Below, one piece after another: positions 28,988 through 39,416 of a stretch of DNA of 64,000 nt (positions are counted from its first letter, which is position 1; each line of letters begins with the position of its first letter). The DNA is from Nitratireductor kimnyeongensis (GTDB lineage Bacteria; Pseudomonadota; Alphaproteobacteria; Rhizobiales; Rhizobiaceae), in assembly GCF_019891395.1 (NCBI RefSeq), contig NZ_CP078143.1, forward strand, positions 124,001-188,000, given 5' to 3'. Both the position numbers and the translations under genes were made by a program. The notes beneath the pieces were generated by a model. That model made no database searches, was not told the origin of the DNA, and was given only the letters and a program-made list of their open reading frames with translations.

Positions 28988-29356
28988 ATGAGCCAGACCT
29001 ATTTCACGGAAGATCACGAGTGGATCAAAGTCGAGAACGGCGTCGCAACTGTCGGCATCACCGACTACGCGCAGGAACAGCTTGGCGATCTGGTCTTTGT
29101 CGAACTGCCGGAATCCGGTGCCACGCTTTCCAAGGGCGACACGGCCGTTGTGGTGGAATCCGTCAAGGCCGCATCTGACGTTTATGCACCGGCCGATGGC
29201 GAAGTCGCGGAGGTGAACGATGCCCTGACCGGCGATCCCGCCCTCGTGAACTCCGCCCCCACCGGCGATGGCTGGCTGTGGAAAATGAAGCTCACCGATG
29301 AGAGCCAGCTTGAAGGCCTCATGGACGAAGCTGCCTACAAGGCATCGATTGCCTGA
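28988..29356 (+). CDS. gcvH: Glycine cleavage system H protein
   Basis: 122 residues, the usual size. The lipoyl attachment site is Lys60 in [15 protein letters not shown]. The H protein carries the aminomethyl group between GcvP, GcvT and dihydrolipoamide dehydrogenase. It starts 7 bases after gcvT and ends 9 bases before gcvP. No lipoylation gene lies in the operon. Confidence 0.97.
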   Translation: MSQTYFTEDHEWIKVENGVATVGITDYAQEQLGDLVFVELPESGATLSKGDTAVVVESVKAASDVYAPADGEVAEVNDALTGDPALVNSAPTGDGWLWKMKLTDESQLEGLMDEAAYKASIA

Positions 29357-29365
29357 GGAACGAAT

Positions 29366-32167
29366 ATGTCTCAGAACAAAATCCCTTTCGCCGCACGCCA
29401 CATCGGCCCCCGCGGCGAGGAAACCAAATCCATGCTGGCAGCACTCGGCGTTCCTTCACTGGAAACGTTGATTTCGCAGGCCGTACCAAACTCCATACGC
29501 CTCGACCGACCGCTCGACCTGCCGCCTGCGGCCAGCGAATCTGAGGCTCTTTTTGAGCTCGGCGCCGCCATGCGCCAAAACAAGGTTCTGAAAAGCTTCA
29601 TTGGTACCGGCTATCACGGCGTGAAAGTGCCGCCGGTCATCCAGCGCAATCTGTTCGAGAACCCGGCCTGGTACACTGCTTACACGCCCTACCAATCGGA
29701 AATCAGCCAGGGCCGTCTGGAACTTCTGTTCCACTTTCAGACCCTTGTGACCGAACTGACCGGCCTACCTGTCGCCTCCGCTTCGCTGCTGGATGAGGGA
29801 TCGGCAGTGGCTGAAGCCGTGGGCATTGCCTGGCGGCACCATCGCTCCAAGCGCAACAGGCTGGCACTCGCTGGCGAACTCCATCCGCAAACGCATGATG
29901 TGGTCGTCACCCGCGCCGAACCATTGGGCATAGAGGTCGACGGCAACACGATCGGCGAAGACACGTTCGCCCTCATCGTGCCTTGGGCTGATACATATGG
30001 TGTCTATGGCGATCACAGCGCGCTTATTTCAGAAGCGAAAGACAAGGGCGCCATTGTCATCATGGTGGCCGATCCTCTCGGTCTCCTGCTCAGCGAGACG
30101 CCGGCATCGCTTGGAGCTGACATCGCAGTGGGCTCGATGCAGCGTTTCGGGGTGCCCATGGGCTTTGGCGGCCCGCATGCCGCTTACTGCGCCGTCTCCG
30201 ACAAGCTCACACGCCTGATGCCAGGCCGCCTTGTCGGCCAGTCGGTCGACGCACATGGCCGTCCGGGTTACCGCCTCGCACTGCAGACCCGCGAGCAGCA
30301 CATTCGCCGCGACAAGGCGACATCCAACATCTGCACCGCACAAGCCCTGCTCGCGAACATGGCCGCAGCCTTCGCCATCTGGCACGGACCGGAAGGTCTC
30401 GTGGCCATCGCCGAAAGCATCCACGCGCGAGCGAGGCGTCTTCATGCAGCGCTGAAAACCGCCGGCATAAAGCTCGCGGGCAACACGATCTTCGATACGG
30501 TGACCGCCACCGTTCCGGGTAAGGCCAAGGAAATCGCCCAGAAAGCAGAGGCTGGCGGCCGTCTCCTTCGCGTGATCGACGCGGATCGCATCGGCATCAA
30601 TGTCGACGAGACCACCGATGAGGATGATCTTGCGGCCATTGCTGCCCTGTTCGGCGCACAGCTTCCGGATGAAGCACCGCGCCTTGCTCCGTCCAAGGCG
30701 CGTGGCGAAGGCTTCCTCACCCAACCCGACTTCCATGCCCACCGCTCGGAAACGGAAATGATGCGCTTCCTGCGCCGGCTCGCCGACAAGGATCTGGCAC
30801 TCGACCGCGCCATGATTCCGCTCGGCTCCTGCACCATGAAGCTGAACGCCGCCGCCGAAATGATGCCGGTCAGCTGGCCGGAAGTGGCAGGGCTGCATCC
30901 GTTTGCTCCTGCCGAACACACGGCAGGCTATAGCCGGATGATCGACGATCTCGACCGCTGGCTTTCGGAAATCACCGGCTTCGATGCGGTATCGTTGCAG
31001 CCCAATGCCGGCAGTCAGGGCGAATATGCAGGTCTTCTGGCGATCCGTCGTTACCATGCCGAGCGTGGTGAGACCGGTCGCGACATCTGTCTCATCCCCT
31101 CCTCGGCTCATGGCACCAACCCGGCATCCGCCTCCATGGCGGGTATGCAGGTGGTGGTCGTGCGCTGCACGGAAGATGGCAATATCGATCAGGACGATCT
31201 GAAGGCCAAGGCGGCAGAACATTCGGACAGGCTTGCCGCTCTCATGCTTACCTACCCATCCACCCACGGTGTGTTTGAGGAAGGCGTGCGCGATATGTGC
31301 ACGGTCATCCACGAGCATGGCGGTCAGGTCTATTTCGACGGCGCCAATCTAAACGCCATGGTCGGGCTTGCCCGTCCGGGCGATCTGGGCGCGGATGTCT
31401 GTCACCTGAACCTGCACAAGACCTTCTGCATCCCCCATGGTGGCGGGGGGCCCGGTGTCGGTCCCATCGGCGTCAAGGCACATCTGAAACCGTTCGTGCC
31501 CGGCCATGTGGCGCTGGGCAGCGATCAGGCAGTGGCGGCCGCGCCCTATGGCAGCGCGTCGATCCTGCCAATCACCTGGATGTATATCCGCATGATGGGT
31601 GGAGACGGGCTCAAACGGGCGACGGAAATGGCAATCCTCAACGCCAACTACATTGCTCACAGGCTGAAAGAGTACTATCCGGTGCTGTATAAAGGCCGCA
31701 ATGACCGGGTCGCGCATGAGTGCATTCTCGACACGCGCGTCTTCAAGGATCGTGCCGGCATCACCGTAGACGATATCGCCAAGCGGCTCATCGACTATGG
31801 CTTCCATGCCCCGACCATGAGCTTTCCCGTTGCGGGAACATTGATGGTCGAGCCGACGGAATCGGAGCCAAAAAGCGAGGTTGATCGCTTCTGTCAGGCG
31901 ATGATCTCCATTGCCGAGGAAGCAGCAAAGGTTGAAAAGGGCCAATGGCCGAAGGAGGACAATCCTCTCGTCAACGCACCCCACACGGCGATGGAGCTGA
32001 TGGGCGACGAGTGGACACGCCCCTACAGCCGCAGTGAAGCCGCCTTCCCCGAAGGTGGGCTCGCCTCCGCTTCCAAATACTGGCCGCCGGTTTCCCGTGT
32101 CGACAATGTCAGCGGAGACCGCAATCTGGTCTGCGCCTGCCCGCCCATCGAGGCATTGGCCAGCTGA
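29366..32167 (+). CDS. gcvP: Glycine dehydrogenase (decarboxylating), P protein
   Basis: 933 residues, the single-chain form with both halves fused (some bacteria split it into GcvPA and GcvPB). The PLP-binding lysine is in [17 protein letters not shown]. Other conserved parts are [18 protein letters not shown] and [18 protein letters not shown]. It decarboxylates glycine and loads the lipoyl arm of GcvH. The ATG follows TGAGGAAC. A strong terminator 14 bases after the stop closes the operon. Confidence 0.97.
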   Translation: MSQNKIPFAARHIGPRGEETKSMLAALGVPSLETLISQAVPNSIRLDRPLDLPPAASESEALFELGAAMRQNKVLKSFIGTGYHGVKVPPVIQRNLFENPAWYTAYTPYQSEISQGRLELLFHFQTLVTELTGLPVASASLLDEGSAVAEAVGIAWRHHRSKRNRLALAGELHPQTHDVVVTRAEPLGIEVDGNTIGEDTFALIVPWADTYGVYGDHSALISEAKDKGAIVIMVADPLGLLLSETPASLGADIAVGSMQRFGVPMGFGGPHAAYCAVSDKLTRLMPGRLVGQSVDAHGRPGYRLALQTREQHIRRDKATSNICTAQALLANMAAAFAIWHGPEGLVAIAESIHARARRLHAALKTAGIKLAGNTIFDTVTATVPGKAKEIAQKAEAGGRLLRVIDADRIGINVDETTDEDDLAAIAALFGAQLPDEAPRLAPSKARGEGFLTQPDFHAHRSETEMMRFLRRLADKDLALDRAMIPLGSCTMKLNAAAEMMPVSWPEVAGLHPFAPAEHTAGYSRMIDDLDRWLSEITGFDAVSLQPNAGSQGEYAGLLAIRRYHAERGETGRDICLIPSSAHGTNPASASMAGMQVVVVRCTEDGNIDQDDLKAKAAEHSDRLAALMLTYPSTHGVFEEGVRDMCTVIHEHGGQVYFDGANLNAMVGLARPGDLGADVCHLNLHKTFCIPHGGGGPGVGPIGVKAHLKPFVPGHVALGSDQAVAAAPYGSASILPITWMYIRMMGGDGLKRATEMAILNANYIAHRLKEYYPVLYKGRNDRVAHECILDTRVFKDRAGITVDDIAKRLIDYGFHAPTMSFPVAGTLMVEPTESEPKSEVDRFCQAMISIAEEAAKVEKGQWPKEDNPLVNAPHTAMELMGDEWTRPYSRSEAAFPEGGLASASKYWPPVSRVDNVSGDRNLVCACPPIEALAS

Positions 32168-32180
32168 GCCCAACACCACA

Positions 32181-32218
32181 GATCATCTCCCCTGTCCGGG
32201 GAGATGATCGCTCTTTTT
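32181..32218 (+). terminator. Terminator of the gcvTHP operon
   Basis: A perfect 12-base-pair stem, GATCATCTCCCC (32181-32192) with GGGGAGATGATC (32198-32209), is followed by a short T-run at 32214-32218. Confidence 0.88.
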
Positions 32219-32359
32219 GCCGCATGCACTTGGCTGAGGCCCGCGCTATCTGATAAAGCGTCGTCCACACGCTCCGAACGGAACCGGAACAGGCTTCGCT
32301 TTGCCTTGGAATCCATGGCAAACTGCGATGTGATTCGCGGACAGGACACAACACGCTTC

Positions 32360-34417
32360 ATGGACGACAACAACGACCTCTTCGCCGGGATGACCGCAAA
32401 TGTGGAACGTGCGAAAGCGCCGGAGCCGGCAGCGCCCGAACGCAAACCCGCGCCGCGCCCTGCGCCGTCCACCTCGCCCGCATCGTCCGGCGAGGGCTAC
32501 AGTGCAGCCGACATCGAGGTTCTGGAAGGCCTTGAGCCTGTCCGCCGCCGTCCCGGCATGTATATCGGCGGCACCGACGACAAGGCGCTGCATCACCTCT
32601 TCGCCGAGATCATCGACAACTCCATGGACGAGGCGGTGGCCGGTCACGCCACCTTCATCGAGGTGGAGTTGGACGCGGAAGGCTTTCTTTCTGTCACGGA
32701 TAATGGTCGCGGTATTCCCGTGGACCCGCACCCCAAGTTCAAGGACAAGTCGGCGCTCGAAGTCATCATGACCACTCTGCATGCCGGCGGCAAATTCGAT
32801 TCCAAGGTCTATGAGACCTCCGGCGGCCTGCACGGCGTGGGCGTCTCCGTCGTGAATGCGCTCTCTGAACTCCTTGAAGTCGAGGTCGCCCGCAATCGCC
32901 AGCTCTTCCGCCAGACCTTTTCGCGCGGCCTGCCGCAGGGCGGGCTCGAAAAGCTCGGCGACGTTCACAACCGCCGCGGCACAAAGGTGCGCTTCAAGCC
33001 AGACGAACAGATTTTCGGCAAGGGAGCGAAGTTCGAACCCGCGCGCCTTTACCGAATGGCCCGCTCCAAAGCCTATCTCTTCGGCGGTGTCGAGATACGC
33101 TGGGTGTGCGCGCCCGAACTGATCGGCGAAAAAGATCAGACGCCTGACAAGGCCACCTTCCACTTCCCGGGCGGTCTGAAAGACTATCTCATCGCATCGC
33201 TGGACGGACAGTTTCAGGTCACGAAGGAAGTGTTTTCCGGCCGCAGCGAAAAGAGCTCCGGCCATGGCGCGGTGGAATGGGCGATCACCTGGTATGGCGG
33301 CGACGCCATGCTCAATTCCTACTGTAACACCGTGCCCACACCGGAGGGCGGAACGCACGAGACCGGTTTCCGAAATGCGCTGCTGCGCGGCCTGCGCGGC
33401 TATGCCGAACTGACCGGCAACAAGCGCGCCTCCATCATCACCTCCGAAGACGTGATGATCTCGGCTGCCGGCATGCTCTCCGTCTTCGTGCGCGAACCGG
33501 AATTTGTCGGCCAGACCAAGGACAAGCTGGCAACGGCGGCTGCCATGCGCATTGTCGAAAACGCTGTGCGCGACCCCTTCGACCACTGGCTGGCAGAGAA
33601 CCCTCAGGAAGCCTCCAAGCTTCTCGATTGGGTTGTCGCCCGCGCCGACGAGCGCCTGCGCCGCCGCCAGGAACGCGAAGTCAGCCGCAAGAGCGCCGTG
33701 CGCAAGCTGCGCTTGCCCGGAAAGCTCGCCGACTGCACAATGGGCGCGGCAGCGGGTGCCGAAATCTTCATCGTCGAAGGCGACTCGGCCGGCGGCTCCG
33801 CGAAACAGGCGCGCAACCGCGCCAGCCAGGCGGTGCTGCCACTGCGCGGCAAGATCCTGAACGTCGCCAGCGCCGGCACAGGCAAGCTGGCCGCCAACCA
33901 GCAAATCTCCGACATTACCCAGGCGCTCGGCTGCGGCACGCGCTCGAAATACCGCGAAGACGATTTGCGCTACGACCGCGTCATCATCATGACGGATGCC
34001 GATGTCGACGGCGCGCATATCGCTTCTCTGCTCATCACCTTCTTTTATCAGGAGATGCCGCAACTCATCGAGAATGGCCACCTCTACATGGCAGTCCCCC
34101 CGCTCTACCGCATCAGCCAGGGCGGCAAGACCATGTATGCGCGCGATGACGCGCACAAGGACGAGCTTCTCGAAACGGAGTTCACGGGTCGCGGCAAGGT
34201 CGAGATCGGGCGCTTCAAGGGTCTGGGCGAGATGATGGCGAGCCAGCTCAAGGAAACGACCATGGACCCGGCCAAGCGCACATTGCTGCGCGTATCGGTT
34301 CTCAATGGCGAGGAAGCGACAAAGAGCGCCATTGATTCTCTGATGGGAACGAAACCCGAGGCGCGTTTCCGCTTCATTCAGGAAAACGCAGAGTTCGCGG
34401 ACGAACTGGATATTTGA
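32360..34417 (+). CDS. parE: DNA topoisomerase IV subunit B
   Basis: 685 residues. The GHKL ATPase shows IIDNSMDEAVAGHA, VTDNGRGIPVD and GGLHGVGVSVVNALS. The TOPRIM domain has IFIVEGDSAGGSAKQARNR and MTDADVDGAHI. With ParC it decatenates daughter chromosomes. The N-terminal 50 residues form a Pro/Ala-rich extension ahead of YSAADIEVLEGLEPVRRRPGMY, common in rhizobial ParE. The start at MDDNNDLFAGM is preferred; in-frame codons upstream overlap the gcv terminator. The shorter insert pattern distinguishes it from GyrB. Confidence 0.93.
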   Translation: MDDNNDLFAGMTANVERAKAPEPAAPERKPAPRPAPSTSPASSGEGYSAADIEVLEGLEPVRRRPGMYIGGTDDKALHHLFAEIIDNSMDEAVAGHATFIEVELDAEGFLSVTDNGRGIPVDPHPKFKDKSALEVIMTTLHAGGKFDSKVYETSGGLHGVGVSVVNALSELLEVEVARNRQLFRQTFSRGLPQGGLEKLGDVHNRRGTKVRFKPDEQIFGKGAKFEPARLYRMARSKAYLFGGVEIRWVCAPELIGEKDQTPDKATFHFPGGLKDYLIASLDGQFQVTKEVFSGRSEKSSGHGAVEWAITWYGGDAMLNSYCNTVPTPEGGTHETGFRNALLRGLRGYAELTGNKRASIITSEDVMISAAGMLSVFVREPEFVGQTKDKLATAAAMRIVENAVRDPFDHWLAENPQEASKLLDWVVARADERLRRRQEREVSRKSAVRKLRLPGKLADCTMGAAAGAEIFIVEGDSAGGSAKQARNRASQAVLPLRGKILNVASAGTGKLAANQQISDITQALGCGTRSKYREDDLRYDRVIIMTDADVDGAHIASLLITFFYQEMPQLIENGHLYMAVPPLYRISQGGKTMYARDDAHKDELLETEFTGRGKVEIGRFKGLGEMMASQLKETTMDPAKRTLLRVSVLNGEEATKSAIDSLMGTKPEARFRFIQENAEFADELDI

Positions 34418-34432
34418 TCTGAACTCAGCCTG

Positions 34433-35578
34433 TCAGGCCGCTGCGATCGCTTGTGCCTGGATACGCGCATTCTCGCGCAAGGCGTCGAGATGAATGGACC
34501 GCAACAGCCCGGCCAATTCCGCAGAGCCCACCGAAGGGCCACCCTGCCCCGGCGTTGCTCCGATGCTCTCAAGCATCAGCCAGGAAACCTCTTGTGCGCC
34601 TGCTATCCGTTTACCCTGCGCAACCTCACGCCAGACGGCCAAGGCTCGAATGACCGGAGCATGAACAGGCTTTGCAAGGCCTGCTTTTTTGAACAGCGCG
34701 GCCAGCGGTAGATCGCGTCCACTTACCAGAAGCCCCCCGATCCTTGCCAGAGACTCTCCTGTCAATGTCATAAGGACATGGCCAAAAAAATCGATCTTCC
34801 CATGCGCCACAAGTCGCACGATGAAACTGGTTGTCAGTTCCCCCTGGATGCGAAGATGCTCAACCATTGCCCCATGTTCTTCGGCGTCGATAGTCTCGAT
34901 CAACGTCAACGAAGCACGGATACATGCATCCCGAGTGAGCTTTTCCGCACGCGCTGCGCCCACCAGCGCTCGCACGAAAGGAGCGTCCCGCAAGGTTTCT
35001 CCCAACTGGCGCAAGAGCACATGGCGGCAGTCTGATGGCAAGTGAGGGTCAGCAGCCAGTCTTTCCCGCAAACGAGGGTCGTTCCCATGGCGTTCGATCA
35101 TACGGCGAAAACTTACGGCCGCGATGTCCGCACTCGAATTTTCCGCCAATGCTAAACAAGCCTCAAGCGTCCCAACCTCAGCTAAGGCGGCGGATACACT
35201 CATGCTCAAATGCGGACGGCGCGCTATAAGGCATTGGGTTGCCTCTCTCTCGTCCGCGACCCGGTCAATGAGATCGGTATCGGACAAAACAGGAGAGCGC
35301 GCCAGGATAGGCGCTGCGACGTCCGGCTGGTCAGACGCCAGAGCCGCCACCACCTGCACGGGCGCGTGCCGGCTCATGGAAAGCGCCTCTGCAAGCGCGA
35401 ACCGCACCTTGGAAGATGGATCGTCAAGCAAAGCCGTCAATGCGGCCTCTGCCGCATAGCGATCCTCGAAGGGCAGCTCTCCTTCGAGATAGGCTCTGGC
35501 GAGGGCCGCTGCCGCGCCCGCGCGTTCGGACACCTTTGCCGTCTGCGTCCACTTGAGAAAATGCTGAACCACTTGCAC
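34433..35578 (-). CDS. DUF2336 domain protein
   Basis: About 381 residues, all-helical, with HEAT-like segments (VSERAGAAAALARAYLEGEL, DDPSSKVRFALAEALS, APVQVVAALASDQPDVAAPI). This is the DUF2336 pattern seen almost only in Alphaproteobacteria, often with two-component or cell-envelope genes. The GTG at 35578 is chosen because GGGAG lies 9 bases upstream and the product then begins close to the family start (VQHFLKWTQTAKVSERA). No signal peptide. Convergent with parE and divergent from the MaoC gene. Function unknown. Confidence 0.78.
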   Translation of the reverse strand: MQVVQHFLKWTQTAKVSERAGAAAALARAYLEGELPFEDRYAAEAALTALLDDPSSKVRFALAEALSMSRHAPVQVVAALASDQPDVAAPILARSPVLSDTDLIDRVADEREATQCLIARRPHLSMSVSAALAEVGTLEACLALAENSSADIAAVSFRRMIERHGNDPRLRERLAADPHLPSDCRHVLLRQLGETLRDAPFVRALVGAARAEKLTRDACIRASLTLIETIDAEEHGAMVEHLRIQGELTTSFIVRLVAHGKIDFFGHVLMTLTGESLARIGGLLVSGRDLPLAALFKKAGLAKPVHAPVIRALAVWREVAQGKRIAGAQEVSWLMLESIGATPGQGGPSVGSAELAGLLRSIHLDALRENARIQAQAIAAA

Positions 35579-35715
35579 GAAGTCATACTCCCGCCCTGTC
35601 TGAAACAAGCCTAGCGTGAATTCGTATAGGAAACGTTTACCATAAGTGCCGACTTGCAGCCCGCGCCCGCCCCCCCTATCAAGAGACAGATCATCCTTTG
35701 GACGGGAGGAGCCCA

Positions 35716-36171
35716 ATGGCGGGCCTTTATCTTGAGGAATTCCAGCCTGGACAGGTGTTTCAGCACACCTTGCGCAAAAGCGTCACCGAGAGCGATAACA
35801 TGCTGTTTTCGACCATGACGCTGAACCCACAGCCCCTGCACATCGATTTCAATTTTGCAGAGAAGACCGAATGGGGCAAACCTCTGGTCAATTCACTCTT
35901 CACCCTCGGTCTGATGATCGGCATATCGGTACACGACACCACGCTCGGCACAACGATAGCCAATCTTGGAATGACAGAAACCAGTTTTCCGAACCCGGTG
36001 TTCCACGGCGACACGATCCGCGTCGAGACGGAGGTGAAATCGGTACGTGAATCCAAATCAAAGCCCGATCGGGGCATCGTGGAATTCGAGCATCGGGCCT
36101 TCAATCAGAATGACACGCTGGTGGCCCGCTGTCTGCGGCAAGCCATGATCCTGAAAAAAACGAGCGCTTGA
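35716..36171 (+). CDS. MaoC-like (R)-enoyl-CoA hydratase family protein
   Basis: 151 residues, one hot-dog domain. The hydratase motif is visible as NPQPLHIDFNFAEKTEWGKPLVNSLFTLGL, including the catalytic Asp/His pair in the HID region. The ATG follows GGGAGGAG. Its stop lies 2 bases before the CitE-like gene, so the two act together. By analogy to mesaconyl- or itaconyl-CoA routes it may hydrate a branched unsaturated C5 acyl-CoA that the next enzyme cleaves; this is an inference. Confidence 0.85.
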   Translation: MAGLYLEEFQPGQVFQHTLRKSVTESDNMLFSTMTLNPQPLHIDFNFAEKTEWGKPLVNSLFTLGLMIGISVHDTTLGTTIANLGMTETSFPNPVFHGDTIRVETEVKSVRESKSKPDRGIVEFEHRAFNQNDTLVARCLRQAMILKKTSA

Positions 36172-36173
36172 AC

Positions 36174-37052
36174 ATGCGTTCTCTTCTCTTTGTACCGGGC
36201 GATTCCGAACGCAAGCTGGAAAAGGCCTTGCACACGTCGAGCGACGTTCTGATTGTTGATCTGGAGGATTCGGTAGGCCTCGACAAGAAAGAAGAAGCCC
36301 GCCGCGTCACCGCTGCGTTTCTGGAACAAGCGCGAGCGCACACGAAGGCTCGGCTTTTTGTGCGGGTGAACGACCTGTCCTCTGGTCTCACCGATATAGA
36401 CCTCGATGGCGTCATGAAGGCCAAACCGGATGGCATCATGCTTCCCAAAGCCGAAGGCGGCGGCGACGTGGCGCGTCTCGCGACGGCGCTGCGCGTTCAC
36501 GAGGCAGAAAATGGAATTGAAGACGGCAGAACCCGCATTCTCCCGATCATCACGGAAACTGCCCTTGGCGTTCTGAATGCTGCCAGCTACCGCGATTGCA
36601 GCCCGCGTCTCTGTGGACTGACCTGGGGAGCAGAAGATCTCTCCGCGCATATCGGCGCGCTCACCGCTCGCCACGAAGACGGAAGCTATACATCACTCTT
36701 CCAGCTCGCGCGCAGCATGACGCTTCTGGCTGCCGCGGCAGCGGGAGTCCCGGCCATCGACACGGTGTTTCCCGACTTTTCCGACAGCGAAGCCTTTGAA
36801 AAGGAATGCAGCACAGCCGCCCATGATGGGTTCGTCGCCAAAATGGCGATTCATCCGGCTCAGATCGACCCCATTAACACCATTTTCACCCCCTCGGCGA
36901 GAGAGGTAGAGGATGCGCGCGCGGTGGTGGAGGCATTTTTGGCCGCGGGCGATGCCGGCGTGGTCAATATCGGAGGGCGCATGTACGACCGCCCGCACCT
37001 CGCCCTTGCCAGACGGGTCCTTGAACGCGCCGGTACGGTCTCTCCGGACTGA
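36174..37052 (+). CDS. CitE/HpcH-family CoA ester lyase
   Basis: 292 residues, a TIM-barrel lyase. MRSLLFVPGDSERKLEKAL at the N-terminus, VLIVDLEDSVGLDKKEEAR (metal-binding acidic residues) and ITETALGVLNA with LTWGAEDLSAHIGA are family signatures. It lacks neighbouring citD/citF genes, so it is not a citrate lyase beta subunit. Malyl-, beta-methylmalyl- or citramalyl-CoA cleavage is likely. The ATG at 36174 lies just after the MaoC stop and is preferred to an overlapping TTG. Confidence 0.85.
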   Translation: MRSLLFVPGDSERKLEKALHTSSDVLIVDLEDSVGLDKKEEARRVTAAFLEQARAHTKARLFVRVNDLSSGLTDIDLDGVMKAKPDGIMLPKAEGGGDVARLATALRVHEAENGIEDGRTRILPIITETALGVLNAASYRDCSPRLCGLTWGAEDLSAHIGALTARHEDGSYTSLFQLARSMTLLAAAAAGVPAIDTVFPDFSDSEAFEKECSTAAHDGFVAKMAIHPAQIDPINTIFTPSAREVEDARAVVEAFLAAGDAGVVNIGGRMYDRPHLALARRVLERAGTVSPD

Positions 37053-37062
37053 CCGAACAGGC

Positions 37063-37674
37063 TCAGTCGCCCTTCCATTGCGGCCGCGTCATCTCGAAAG
37101 TCTCGGTGATCGCCGCATAGTCGCGATAGCCGAGACGCGCGAGATTGCTTGCTGCAACGGCATCGAACTGGCCGTCCTTCAGCACGGCCTCGCTGATATG
37201 CACGCCCACAACCTCACCCGTAACAACAATCACGCCTGCCGGTGACCCATCGAGCCCCAACGGGCGCCTCACCTCGGTTACCTTGCATTCAAGCGCCGCA
37301 TGGCATTCGGCCACGCGTGGCGGCCTTACGAGCTTTGAAGGAGCTTCAGTGAGACCGGCAAAATCAAACTCGTTGACACCGCGCGGTGCATCAACCGAGC
37401 TGGCGTTCAGTTGGTCCGCTAGATGGCGGCTGGCGAGGTTGACGACGAACTCGCCACTCTCTTCGGCGTGGGTCGCGCTGTCTTTTGCCCCTTCCGAGGA
37501 AAAGAACACCAGATGCGGATTGGACGAGATCGCATTGAAGAAGGAATAGGGGGCGAGGTTGGCAACTCCCTCATGCGAGAGAGTGGAAATCCAGCCAATC
37601 GGGCGCGGCGACACGATAGCCTTGAACGGGTCGTGCGGTAGCCCATGGCCCTTGGAGGGTTCGTAAAAAATCAT
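37063..37674 (-). CDS. Flavin reductase family protein (FMN-binding split barrel)
   Basis: 203 residues. MIFYEPSKGHGLPHDPFKAI, VSPRPIGWISTLSHEGVANL and APYSFFNAISSNPHLVFFSS are typical of the flavin reductase-like family that binds FMN. Start ATG overlaps the stop of the upstream nitroreductase (ATGA), so they are translationally coupled. Two flavin enzymes in one operon suggest a shared redox task, but the substrate is unknown. Confidence 0.88.
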   Translation of the reverse strand: MIFYEPSKGHGLPHDPFKAIVSPRPIGWISTLSHEGVANLAPYSFFNAISSNPHLVFFSSEGAKDSATHAEESGEFVVNLASRHLADQLNASSVDAPRGVNEFDFAGLTEAPSKLVRPPRVAECHAALECKVTEVRRPLGLDGSPAGVIVVTGEVVGVHISEAVLKDGQFDAVAASNLARLGYRDYAAITETFEMTRPQWKGD

Positions 37675-38255
37675 TCCTCCCACGCTCCGGTGTATTCGGA
37701 GACAATATCAGCAAGATCCGGACGCGGGCGTTCCAGAAGTTCACCGTCAAAAGAGCCAATGTGCACAAAGCCGATCACGCGCTCCTGCGGCGCAAGCCCC
37801 AGTATGCGACGCCCTTCGGCATCATCCGAATACCAGTTTGTAATGAGATTGGTGCCGTAGCCCAGAGCGTTGGCGGCAATCATCAGGTTCATTGCAGCCA
37901 TGCCACCGGAGAGGAACATCTCCCACTCGGGAATCGTCGGGCTTTCTTTGGGAACGCACACCACGCCAATCACCAGGGGTGCGCGCGAGAATCGGGTTTT
38001 CTCCTGCTCGATCCGCGCCTCGGGCAAATCCTGTTCCCGCTCGATGGCGCGCGCGGCCAGCGCCTCACCCACCTGTCTTCTGACATCGCCCCGATAAAGT
38101 ATGAAACGCCACGGCGTTAAACGACCATGATCGGGCACCCGCGATGCCACTTTCAATATGGTCTCGATTTCCTTGTCGGACGGCGCCGGCTCCGCAAGGT
38201 CTTTGACCGGCGTGGAACGGCGCGCAAGCATGAAATCAAGCACGGATGGGTGCAA
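37671..38255 (-). CDS. Nitroreductase family protein
   Basis: 194 residues. The FMN-binding motif RRSTPVKDLAEPAPS and ASRVPDHGRLTPWRFI, with LSGGMAAMNLMIAANALGYG and ERVIGFVHIG, match NAD(P)H nitroreductases close to E. coli YdjA. The TTG at 38255 is chosen because AGGAG lies 8 bases upstream; an ATG eight codons later would cut the conserved N-terminus. Coupled with the flavin reductase gene downstream. Confidence 0.9.
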   Translation of the reverse strand: MHPSVLDFMLARRSTPVKDLAEPAPSDKEIETILKVASRVPDHGRLTPWRFILYRGDVRRQVGEALAARAIEREQDLPEARIEQEKTRFSRAPLVIGVVCVPKESPTIPEWEMFLSGGMAAMNLMIAANALGYGTNLITNWYSDDAEGRRILGLAPQERVIGFVHIGSFDGELLERPRPDLADIVSEYTGAWEE

Positions 38256-38380
38256 TTGTCTGTCTCCTGTAGGATATGATGGCCTGAATCAGGCAGAATG
38301 TTTCGCGAAAGCTTTCCTTCGTGAAATTCAGATCGCACAATCGCCTTGAAATTGCCACCGCCTTGGGCTTCTTGTCAGAC

Positions 38381-39346
38381 ATGCGCAGTTCTTTAAGATC
38401 GACACTCTCCTTTTTTGCCCTGTGTGCTTCTCCCCTGATGGCCTGCTCCGCTTATGCACAGGAAGACGCGGAAAAAGCAGTCGATGGTCTGCGCCTTCCC
38501 GGCCTTAACAATTACGCCCCAGCCTCGGTGGATGATGCGTTGGCCATTGCGCAGACCGGCGAGGTCACACTTGTCGCTCATCTCAATGAAGGTGGCGAAG
38601 ATATCCCCAACGGTCTCGTGTGGCGCATTTTTGGGACTCAGCAGGGAGCTGATGAGAAGCTCCCTCTCGTGGCGACAGCGCGTGGGGGCAACACCGTTTT
38701 TCAACTCGCTCCCGGGAGTTATCTGGTCCATGCCGCCTATGGTCGGGCCGGCGTCACCAAGCGTATTACGGTCGGTCATGAGCCGATGCGTGAGGATCTC
38801 TTCCTTGACGCGGGCGGCCTGAAACTGAACGCAATCCTCCCTGGCGGCGTGCGGATTCCCCAGAATCAACTTCGTTTTTCCATCTACGAGGCCGGTGAAG
38901 ACAATATCGGCGACGGTACCCTGATCCTGCCAGACGTTGAGCCTGGCAGCATTGTGCGCCTCAATGCCGGCACATACCACGTGGTCGCCAAGTATGGCGG
39001 CATGAATGCCGTGATCCGCTCCGATATTCGGGTTGAAGCGGGAAAGCTCACCGAAGCAACGGTGGAGCACCGGGCCGCGGACCTCACCATGAAGCTCGTG
39101 CGCGAGCGTGGTGGCGAAGCCATTGCCGACACCGCCTGGTCTGTGCTCACCGACACCGGTGAAATCGTCTATGAAACTGTCAGCGCCTATGCATCCATGG
39201 TGCTCGCAGAAGGCGACTACACCATCGTCGCGAAGAATCGTGACCGAATCTACCAACGCGATTTCTCGGTCGTCCCTGGTCGCAATCAGGATGTGGAGCT
39301 TCTCCCCACAGACCTGCTGGACACGCGCAATCAGTTTCCGGATTGA
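38381..39346 (+). CDS. Exported protein of unknown function
   Basis: About 321 residues. The signal peptide MRSSLRSTLSFFALCASPLM ends near ACSAYAQ; it could be cut by signal peptidase I after AYA, and the LMAC stretch is a weak lipobox alternative. The mature part is built of beta-rich repeats of similar form (LVATARGGNTVFQLAPGSYL, IVRLNAGTYHVVAKYGG, MVLAEGDYTIVAKN), so it seems to be three or four Ig/CarboxypepD_reg-like modules. No metal or catalytic motif is visible. A GTG-started extension to 38321 is possible. Convergent with thrS. Confidence 0.7.
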   Translation: MRSSLRSTLSFFALCASPLMACSAYAQEDAEKAVDGLRLPGLNNYAPASVDDALAIAQTGEVTLVAHLNEGGEDIPNGLVWRIFGTQQGADEKLPLVATARGGNTVFQLAPGSYLVHAAYGRAGVTKRITVGHEPMREDLFLDAGGLKLNAILPGGVRIPQNQLRFSIYEAGEDNIGDGTLILPDVEPGSIVRLNAGTYHVVAKYGGMNAVIRSDIRVEAGKLTEATVEHRAADLTMKLVRERGGEAIADTAWSVLTDTGEIVYETVSAYASMVLAEGDYTIVAKNRDRIYQRDFSVVPGRNQDVELLPTDLLDTRNQFPD

Positions 39347-39366
39347 CACGACCGTCGCTTCAAATG

Positions 39367-39394
39367 AAAAAGCCGCGCGCAAGCACGGCTCTTT
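39367..39394. terminator. Possible bidirectional terminator
   Basis: AAAAAGCCG and CGGCTCTTT flank a short loop between two convergent genes. The stem is only about five strong pairs, so the call is tentative. Confidence 0.45.
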
Positions 39395-39416
39395 CCAGTC
39401 ATGAACTCAGAGCGTC

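Noticed and set aside
30029..31318. Minus-strand frame opposite gcvP
   Set aside because: Shadow of gcvP, which has the PLP-lysine motif and operon context.
32246..34156. Minus-strand frame of about 636 codons opposite parE
   Set aside because: parE on the plus strand has the GHKL and TOPRIM motifs; the antisense translation has no recognisable domain.
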